From: Dichotomocladium elegans
Lineage: Eukaryota > Mucoromycota > Mucoromycetes > Mucorales > Lichtheimiaceae
Reading direction: 5' to 3'
Length of the DNA stretch: 64,000 nucleotides
Assembly: GCA_025716815.1 (NCBI GenBank)
Contig: JAIXMN010000002.1
Coordinates: forward strand, 1,612,001 to 1,676,000
Both the position numbers and the translations under genes were made by a program. Within the stretch, counting starts at the first letter, position 1. Each line of letters starts with the position of its first letter. Shown piece after piece: positions 56,976 to 64,000 of the stretch. The notes under the pieces were generated by a model. It was not told the DNA's origin. It saw nothing but the letters and a program-made list of their open reading frames with translations, and made no database searches.

Positions 56976-57890
56976 TTAAACCATGGCACCATCGGATACA
57001 TAGGTCTTCTGGGGATAGGCCGGTTCATACGATGAGCTAGGCGGCTGGAAATGACCACCTGCATCAGCTGGCTTTGTGTGATACCCAAGCGAATTCTCAA
57101 ACGCCTCCCGTTCCATGTTGCTCGGTGGTTGGATGTTGGGGATAAATTCCAGTATGCAATAAACAATCCCCACTGCCAAAACCTGATAATCCGGATCAGA
57201 CGCCCACCAAAGCAAGCTGTTTGTTAGTTCCTCGCCCGTCTTTCGTCAACGAAGCCACTGGTCATTCTTACAATAGCGCCACACGCAATAGACAATCCAC
57301 CATAGTTCAGCGTAATCCCGCCAATGCTAAATAAAAAGGGGACGGTCTGAATATACCCATTATTAAGGTGGGATTAATGCACACACACTTACAAGATGTA
57401 GACTAAAACGATAGCCATCAAAATGGTAAGTAGATGTTGCCACGATCTCTTTGAACTCCATGTCACACTTACAGATACCGCGACCGAGGAATGAGAACAT
57501 GAACGAAGCATAGCGTGTGATCTGCTTTGGAAGTCGGAATTCAAACACGAGTGTGATGGCACCGAAAATGCTAATACGTTTGGATTCCTTTATATTTCTA
57601 TTTCCTTGAGCATCATTGGATCAGAACTTACATGCAAAATATGCCCTGAATAAAATTCGGGAAGCCTTTGTTGTCCAAAGTGTTAAACTATTTTCTTTAT
57701 TTCATCGAGCCGAAAAAATCGATATACCTCCTAATAGAAGCTCAAACCTCGCCGGTCATTGACTTGATCATCATCAACTCATGGAATGACCGCACGTACC
57801 TTGGATAATGGTGGCAACTCCACCGACAATCATGAATGCCGCGACGACAATATTGATGACACGGAAAATGAGGGACGAGTCTATGGCCAT
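56976..57890 (-). CDS. TVP15: COPI-associated Golgi membrane protein, TVP15 type
   Basis: Six or so short exons encode a small four-TM protein of the COPI_assoc family (yeast Tvp15, in late Golgi vesicles). The start at 57890 gives MAIDSSLIFRVINIVVAAFM and IVGGVATIIQ. Next come NTLDNKGFPNFIQGIFCI, FGAITLVFEFRLPKQITRYA and SFMFSFLGRGI. GGITLNYGGLSIACGAIV and LLWWASDPDYQVLAVGIVYC follow. The C-terminus is cytosolic, LEFIPNIQPPSNMEREAFEN and PAYPQKTYVSDGAMV. The LPKQITRYASFMFSFLGRG stretch is the family signature. Exon boundaries between 57230 and 57360 are approximate. Confidence 0.86.
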
Positions 57891-59047
57891 TGCACCCAAA
57901 GCAATTAATAATGAAAGAAAGCAAAAAGTATCACAAAATGAGCCACTTTCTAAAGTCTTGTAGTTTTTTGTTACACAAATGTCTGACCTACCACGTTTCC
58001 TAGAGACTGATGAATGCGGGTGAATAGAACCACATAACACTTTTCCAGATGCACCCTTTTCGGGAACAAGGGAAGAGGCTCCGGAATGAATTGTTCAACG
58101 CTTAAAATGCTTTTATGCGCCTGCGATAAACGCCGTAGGAACCTTCGAATCCAATAATGAAGACATGTGGGACTATACAAGCGGGCTGAAAAGCACCGCT
58201 GGCAATAAGATGCAGTGGGTCATCCCAGACGAATCGATGTTCCACCTAATGTTTCCTCTAATACCCTTTAAAAGGAAGTCCGACATTAATCAAAATGAGA
58301 CTCGCAAATCAAAGCGTTTGCTTGCTTGCCGCTCAGAAACCTTGAAGTATAATATCATTCCGCGCTTTGGCATACCCAACCCTCTGTAATTAAAAGAGGA
58401 AGACTATAATGATGAAATGGCTCTCCCGAACCCTTGAGTTAGATATTGATGAGGGAACGGGGCACTCTTCTAACCGCCTATTTCTCCACATGACATTTAC
58501 CCCGCATAGTAATCTCTCGGTGATGGTTCTGCTCCCGTTGCTATATAGATACAGGCATTCAGAACTTTGCCATCAGAAATACGTTCTAGACATCTCCATT
58601 ATTTTTAGACATGTATGATTGACTTTTGGATCCGAAGAGCAGCCGACAGCCAGTACGCTACAGACAGTAACGCCTGACACAGGTCCCTCAATCATCTGTC
58701 ACCTGGAATTGTAATATCCTGCAACGAATACATGTTTCCTATTGATGTACAATGAATCAACGACCTAGTGTTTATGTATATATGCATGTCTTTGCTTGAT
58801 CTTGTTGTTTTTCAAAGGAATCAAGATGTTCTCTCTGGGATACTGTGGCTCCATTCCCTCTGGTATTTGAAATTGAACCGCCCTTGTTCGAAGCATAAGT
58901 ACACTTGCCGCCGGAGCGTTATGCAAGTGGTATCAACGCGTACTAACGTTTAGGCATGCAATGCTTCCACGGCTTTTATTATATCTACTCATAAAAATGA
59001 ATGAGTGTTTGGATTATCTCGGATATCTAAGTATTGGCATTCTACAT
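57891..59047. other. Intergenic region, no gene recognised
   Basis: About 1.16 kb left of repeat copy B. It includes the TVP15 promoter side. Only short frames without domains were seen. Confidence 0.4.
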
Positions 59048-59936
59048 ATGGCACAAGCAGGTGCTACTTTGCTTCATGTCATCACCAATACGTAGCCCGT
59101 TTGTCATATTAATACACGATCCTATTGAAAAATGACATGAATGTTTCACAAACGACAATACACTAAATGGCAGGCTTCCGCTTCCAAATATGTTGTTCTG
59201 CACGCATGCGCTGCACCCTGTTATTGTTTCGTTCCTGTTGCAATAGATTTTTGATCGCACAACTTCTTTCTGGGGCATCTAGTTAAGCTCGTCAGAGCTA
59301 ATGTTCCCGCCAACGATGAATCCTTGTTTACACACTCTATGTATTGCTTTGGTTGTATAAAGTAGCATATACAGGGTAAAAAAAAATGATGCGCAGCCTT
59401 CCGGTCAACGCAGGCTAGACCTGAACATATCATGCAGCTCGCCATTTCCACCAATTGAAAAAAATTGAAACGACTGCGCATAATAAATATACCGTCTGGC
59501 TCGCCCGTCGAATCTCTCTTTGGTCCCTGGCAGAGGGGCTAGGACTCTGCCCGTCAGCAATCGGAAAAACGTTTAATTCCTGGTATGCCGTCGATATAGT
59601 CTCATCCGCGAGGGGCGTGTGGTGTTGCCGACACTTGCGTTGGTTAGCCCAACCGTAGATGGGTCGCTACGACGGAATGTGTTGATACACCCGTCTCTCA
59701 ACTGCCGCCGTGGTGCGCTTCTGTTGGCAGATAAAATAATCCTTGGCCTAGAGTTACAGAAAGTGGAAGATCACAGAGATGGCTTGTCATTTCAGCGATC
59801 TTTCCGGTACTGAGGCTCTCTGGGAAGACATGTCCCAGGTGAATGGAGGTGCTTGAGGGAGGGGACATTTAGACTGTAACAGCTAACCTCGAAACTCAAT
59901 GAACCAAAGCTCATGTCCGTGTGGTGAGTAGGCCGC
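59048..59936 (+). repeat. Dispersed ~0.9-kb repeat, copy B
   Basis: This is the direct-orientation partner of 38883-39828. Matching blocks run along its whole length: ACAAGCAGG at the left end, GTTCCCGCCAACGATG, ACCAATTGAAAAAAATTGAA, CCGTCAGCAATCGGAAAA, ACTTGCGTTGGTTAGCCCAA, GGGTCGCTACGACGGAAT and GGACATTTAGACTGTAAC near the right end. A small frame starting MACHFSDLSGTEALWEDM near 59780 is also shared with copy A but has a different end. Divergence is spread evenly, which suggests an old dispersed element and not a recent segmental duplication. Confidence 0.8.
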
Positions 59937-60693
59937 CGCATACCCCGTTTCTACAGAGAGGTCTCGTAAGAGCCGGGCAAAGGCCGCAGCCTTCTTTGTC
60001 AACCACCTCGATTGAAAAAGCCGCGGGGTGGCCGCTTCCGAGGCTTTAAAGAAGCGAATCGCACTTACTGCAGAATGCCAAGCAGGAATGCCTGAATTTG
60101 GTGGTGTACTTCGCCAGTTTGACCCACAAATGCGTGGCTTCTATTTTTTAAATAAGTATTGACAATCAACAACAGCAGCAGCAATCCGAATAGCCTGACC
60201 GCTGATTTTCTTGCAATATCTGGCAAGTAGAAATGCTGTTATATGTGTATTGACTTGGCCTCGCTTGTTAACATAGGCTCGTTCTGCCAAAATCTAGTCA
60301 AGGCTATCATCCATGAAACCCGGAAACACCGGATCGAGAGCAAATAACGCGTAGATCTGCTTTGGCGATTCATAGAGTCCAAGCATGGTTTTAGGTAAAC
60401 GATCAATGCAGTATCCCCTAAACACGAGTGCGTTTTTATAAGCATCATAAATAATTACTGACTGGACCAGTATGAATAGCATATAGGATTCAAGAAGCGG
60501 GCTTGTATCAAGGCGTCAAATATCACCGATTCAATGATGCTTTATGGCGTACCCTCCTCAAACCGAACCGGTGGCACGCCAGAGCAGATTGATTTGATAA
60601 AACAATGATGCTCTGTGTCTGTAGACCTTTGCGCCATGTATGGTTACGCACCACTGCAGATGGGTTTATTATAAATGTTGCCTTGAGTGAGTT
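59937..60693. other. Intergenic region with faint coding-like debris
   Basis: About 750 bp between repeat copy B and DPH4. A plus-strand fragment near 60050-60150 reads KKRIALTAECQAGMPEFGG and a minus fragment near 60300-60450 reads YDAYKNALVFRGYCIDRLPK. Neither has a start, partners or a recognised family. They may be decayed transposon or gene fragments. Confidence 0.35.
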
Positions 60694-61254
60694 TCATGAT
60701 TCCTCTTCAACAATGTCATAGAGCACATGGATTTGTAAAGAGCAGTTGTCGCAGCAGATGGTATCAATTCCTTGTTCTAATTCATCTTCAGTAATAACAT
60801 ACGTTCCCGAGCATCGACATTGTAAACGGAAAGTCTGAGCATTTTCATCATATTCCATGTCGTCCAGATCCACTTCGCCATTCATTACAGCAGCTTTTCT
60901 TGCTAGGTATGCGCAACGTTATAAATGATGTGCTTGCCCAACGTTTTACTATGCCGAACATATGTATATGCATATCATGCATTGTTTTATGTACCTGACA
61001 GCTCTGAATCATATTGTTTTCGTCGTTGAGGATCGCGTAGTATTTCCCAGGCTTGCAAAATGCGATGGGCTCGGGTGTCGTCTTGGAGGGATTTCCGTTT
61101 GTCGGGATGATGCTTAAAAACGATCAAGTTGGTCAATTGCACGGTGGTGTTGAATCGCGAAGCGTACTTGAAGAATTAACTGCTGAAACCGAGCCTTGAT
61201 CAGTTCGTAGGATGCATTCTCAGAAATGTTCAACACTTCATAGTGAGTTTCCAT
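60694..61254 (-). CDS. DPH4: Diphthamide biosynthesis protein 4, J-domain and CSL zinc finger
   Basis: DPH4 (yeast Jjj3) is an iron-binding J-protein that supports diphthamide formation on elongation factor 2. Exon 1 from 61254 reads METHYEVLNISENASYELIK and FQQLILQ. After an intron comes HHPDKRKSLQDDTRAHRILQ with the His-Pro-Asp loop, then WEILRDPQRRKQYDSELS. The last exon is the DPH-type zinc finger: FRLQCRCSGTYVITEDELE and DTICCDNCSLQIHVLYDI, with Cys-x-Cys and Cys-x-x-Cys ligands. Length (about 130 residues) fits the family. It is divergent from TMEM223 with 174 bp between the starts, so they may share a promoter. Confidence 0.93.
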
Positions 61255-61428
61255 GAGTTTTTTCTTTTTTTTTTTTTTTTGGCTGAATGAGAAAAGAGCT
61301 GAAGCCTGACACAACTGGACGCATCCAAAAAAAAATAGTGCATTATTTTTTTGCGGGGGAAGGCGGAGGAGCAGGTGACTTGGCCGTTATCCTTCTTTTT
61401 AACAACTTAATTTTGAACGACTCGCGCA

Positions 61429-62545
61429 ATGTGGATTCTCAGGCCATTACTTGCTCAAGGAAGAGGTGGGTACGACCCGACATATTAAACACGCCCGTCC
61501 GGGTTCATCGCCGTAATATTAACCCTAATCGCGGGCTGTTAGTATCATTATTGTCCGTAAAACGGTTCGCGTCGTCGAACGCAACAGCATTTGACAGAAA
61601 GGGACTCCAGCAAACCGGGAAACACATTCGCCAGGCTTTGCAAGGGCGGGACGTGGTGTTCTATCAGGCACCGGATGGTGTGGGTCGTACATTCATGTTC
61701 ATGTACATTTCAGCCGGTGTCCAGCTTTTGTTTTGGTAACGCAAGAAATTGACAGCGAAGGAGCTAAGGAGTGGTTTCCCCCAAGCCCCACACTTCTTCA
61801 AAAAATGTGTAACGACCGGTGGATATTGACTGCGATATATATAGGGGCAATCTGGCAAGTCTGGCCTATGTAACTTACAGCAAGAAGGAGAGGTAAATAC
61901 AGCAAGACAAATTTCGAGACGGGACACCAGAAAACGCAATAACACCGAAGCGTGGCGGTGGGGTGGGGAAAACATTAGTGATGCTGAGGATGCGCCAGTG
62001 GTGCTAGCCCCCAAGAGCCAACGCCTAGCAATTGCTGGTGGTTTGGTTGCTTTAGGCGTTGGCATTGCGTCTGCCATGTGCATGTATCCATGGAGGTAAG
62101 GTGTTGGTTCTTCAAACGATATCAGAGGCCGGAGGGATCAAGCTGGCAAATGACCCACCCGGACGTCTGTATCTTAGATATATCGATAAGTTAATCCTCC
62201 TCCGCGGTGGCAACCGTGTCAAACTGGTGACCCACGCACGATTCCTCGATTCGCACAAGTATAAAGAATATCCCATTGACCAGATGTTCTGCAAGCAAAA
62301 AGTGCTCACGGGATTAGGTATGTTATCTATAAGAGCTCGACAGGTCGAAGGAAGTGTACGGGAACAACGCGAATGACATTTTTTTCTCAGGCCCAACAGG
62401 CATTGACCCTTTGGGTAAGACCAACTCCTCCCACATTTTCCTGCGTGCTAAGGGCGAGCGCATGGCCTACATGTTGGATCGGAAAGGAAAATTCACAGAC
62501 ACCAAGTTGTTTGATGGATTATGGTATAATCCAAGTGCGCGATAA
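61429..62545 (+). CDS. TMEM223: TMEM223-like mitochondrial inner-membrane protein
   Basis: TMEM223 helps early complex IV assembly at the mitochondrial ribosome in animals. Exon 1 and 2 join to MWILRPLLAQGRVSLLSVKR, a clear mitochondrial presequence (basic, no acidic residues). Then RDVVFYQAPDGVGRTFMFMY and ISAGVQLLFW form the first membrane segment, matching the family's RDVVLF start. After introns come LASLAYVTYSKKE, APKSQRLAIAGGLVALGVGI (second membrane segment), YIDKLILLRGGNRVKLVTHA and IFLRAKGERMAYMLDRKGKF with ending FDGLWYNPSAR. The intron at about 62097-62178 must use the acceptor before ATATCGAT to keep frame. The family call rests on architecture and scattered motifs; TMEM186 is a weaker alternative. 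Confidence 0.75.
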
Positions 62546-62703
62546 ATGGATATAGATATTTTATTAAGATGTGACATTACATTCCCGGGATGGGTGGTTT
62601 GGTTTGCATGATTTAATGAGGTCAGATACGTGTGCAAAAATGATTGCCGAATGGATGGAAGTAGGAAGTAGGAAGGTAATATGAGAGAATAACCGAGTGT
62701 TGG

Positions 62704-62910
62704 TTATTCCATAGGATTGGTTTTTCCATCCTGTGGGCGTTTGACGCGACGCTCTTCCTTGTGTTGCTCGTAAGAGTCCTTGATATCCTCCTTAATGTCG
62801 TGGAGTTTGTCGTGTATTTGCTGAAGATGGGTATGTTTGAAGCCGTCAATTGCATGTTTATCGCTGGTAGTACTGGGATATGTATTATGATGCGCTGTGG
62901 ATGAATTCAT
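62704..62910 (-). CDS. Microprotein with conserved KRPQDGKTNxME C-terminus, paralogue 2
   Basis: A single-exon gene of 68 residues starts MNSSTAHHNTYPSTTSDKHA at 62910. Its C-terminal half, LQQIHDKLHDIKEDIKDSYE followed by ERRVKRPQDGKTNPME, matches the small gene at 55504-55728 in spacing and most charged positions, including the exact KRPQDGKTN block and terminal Met-Glu. The N-terminal halves differ. A minus-strand TATATAAAAA-like box lies about 60 bp upstream (plus 62966-62976). The match is also visible in the DNA (TTGG, TTTTGCCATCCTG-type stretches), so the two are paralogues. The function is unknown. Confidence 0.78.
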   Translation of the reverse strand: MNSSTAHHNTYPSTTSDKHAIDGFKHTHLQQIHDKLHDIKEDIKDSYEQHKEERRVKRPQDGKTNPME

Positions 62911-63293
62911 AATCTTTGGATTTCAATCAACTGAAAGATAGCGTAAATAGGAAGCCATTGATTCCCTTTTTATATTTTTCCCTTCCCCTACCACTCATTT
63001 GGTGACGACATGTGTAACGGAATCGCCAATCTGCCCATGACGTCATGTGTTACCTGACGTTCTTTTAAATCGTTCGCTTGGCATAAAGAAACCAACTAAA
63101 GTCAACCTGTACTCAACTATAGATGACATGCATCCTGCTTTTCATGCTCAATCCAAGGATCCCACGGAACGCTGCACACATTGGTCTCTGTTAGATATAT
63201 CCATACCGTTTTTTTTCTTTACAGTGATAATACATTTTAAAGGTAAGGAGGGTAATACAACTAAAAAGGGGTAAAATAAAAGGTCAAAGGTTC
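62911..63293. other. Intergenic region between microprotein and acyl-CoA synthetase
   Basis: About 380 bp. The left end carries the microprotein's TATA-like promoter, the right end the 3' flank of the synthetase. No other feature was seen. Confidence 0.5.
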
Positions 63294-64000
63294 CTACAAT
63301 TTCGCAAGAACAGCTGGCTTGGTAGAGGCAGACAAGTTGGCATAGAGCTCAGCAATCTGTTCCTTATAAAACTTGGCAGCTTGAGCACGCTTGATCTTGA
63401 GCGTAGGAGTGAGAATGTCGTTCTCAATAGTGAATGGTGACGATTCCAAGTAGATCGCTTTTAGGAATTCAAAACCACGGAGCTCGGCAGACTTGGCGAC
63501 CTTGTCGAGTTCGTCAAGGACAGCCTTTGTAACCTCGGGAATCTTGCATAATTCGGCAAAACCCAGGTTCTTTGCTGCGATCTCGGGCAGCTTGTGTGCG
63601 AGCAAGGTATTCAGGGCCTCCGGGTCGGGCACGAGGATACCGACCAGCTGGCTCTGGAGCGAGTCGCCATGGACGTATAACTGGGCTACAAGCGGGGACT
63701 TCGCATACGCGTTCTCGATTTTCTCAGGAGCAATGTACTCGCCCTGAGCAAGCTTAAAGATGTTCTTCTTCCGGTCGATAATGACAATACAGCCGTGTTC
63801 ATTAATCATCGCGATGTCGCCGCTGTGATAGAAACCCTCCTCGTCCAATGCTTCCCTCGTCTTCTCTTCATTCTTATAGTAGCCCATAAATATATTGGGG
63901 CCGCGCAGGCACAGCTCACCGCGCGGATAAGGATCAGTGGAAAGATACTCCATTTCAGGTACATCGACCAACTTGATCTCGTTACATGTGAAGGGAACGC
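63294..64000 (-). CDS. Long-chain acyl-CoA synthetase, C-terminal part (cut by window edge)
   Basis: The enzyme activates fatty acids with ATP and CoA. The visible 235 residues are the C-terminal part of the adenylation domain: YPRGELCLRGPNIFMGYYKN, GFYHSGDIAMINEHGCIVII, DRKKNIFKLAQGEYIAPEKI and YVHGDSLQSQLVGILVPDPE, ending with SSPFTIENDILTPTLKIKRA and STKPAVLAKL. The TGD-type motif (here SGD), the DRKK hinge and FKLAQGEYIAPEKIE are specific for long-chain (Faa/ACSL) enzymes. The catalytic Lys of the C-terminal domain lies in TPTLKIKR. The frame is open to the window edge at 64000, so the start and the AMP-binding P-loop are outside. There is no obvious C-terminal peroxisomal PTS1: the end is AKL, one residue short of a canonical SKL but close to permitted variants. 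Confidence 0.95.
   Translation of the reverse strand, partial: VPFTCNEIKLVDVPEMEYLSTDPYPRGELCLRGPNIFMGYYKNEEKTREALDEEGFYHSGDIAMINEHGCIVIIDRKKNIFKLAQGEYIAPEKIENAYAKSPLVAQLYVHGDSLQSQLVGILVPDPEALNTLLAHKLPEIAAKNLGFAELCKIPEVTKAVLDELDKVAKSAELRGFEFLKAIYLESSPFTIENDILTPTLKIKRAQAAKFYKEQIAELYANLSASTKPAVLAKL

Overview
The window is nuclear DNA from a filamentous fungus, most likely an early-diverging one (Mucoromycota, Mucorales-like). The genes are split by many short introns (about 45-100 bp) with GTAAGT/GTATGT-like donors. The gene set includes an Integrator INTS9-like subunit and a YeiH/UPF0324 membrane protein, and the transposon debris (Tc1/mariner plus a Fanzor-like gene) is of a kind I associate with Mucoromycota. 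No rRNA, tRNA, CRISPR array or organelle sequence was recognised.

Layout. 0-4 kb: a 208-bp MITE with 34-bp inverted ends, then a minus-strand methyltransferase. 4.2-16 kb: PEX1 (peroxisomal AAA ATPase), a MEF2/RLM1-type MADS-box regulator, a novel-looking protein joining an RS region to a degenerate RNase H-like region, and convergent DUS2. 16-27 kb: an F-box/LRR protein, an acidic coiled-coil/polyQ protein, INTS9 and a cytochrome P450. 27-29 kb: transposase debris. 29-38.5 kb (minus): an unrecognised protein, the alanyl-tRNA editing protein AARSD1, a multi-pass RING-H2 ligase and a YeiH-family transporter. 38.5-49 kb is gene-poor: the first copy of a ~0.9-kb dispersed repeat, a GPI-type pepsin-like protein with an altered second active site, a dead Tc1 transposase tail-to-tail with a truncated Fanzor-like gene, and a second MITE. 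49-64 kb is compact again: ornithine decarboxylase antizyme with a candidate +1 frameshift, glucosamine-6-phosphate deaminase, a Rieske protein, CCDC25/Jlp2, NOL12/Rrp17, TVP15, the second repeat copy, DPH4, TMEM223, two paralogous microproteins at 55.5 and 62.7 kb, and the C-terminal end of a long-chain acyl-CoA synthetase cut by the window edge.

Most genes are unrelated housekeeping functions; there is no obvious biosynthetic cluster. The most unusual items are the Fanzor-like/Tc1 remnant pair, the antizyme frame arrangement, the RS/RNase H-like protein, the microprotein pair and the pepsin homologue with Ser-Thr-Met in place of the second Asp-Thr-Gly. Exon junctions were inferred by eye from splice consensus and protein continuity, so gene ends are firmer than every internal boundary.
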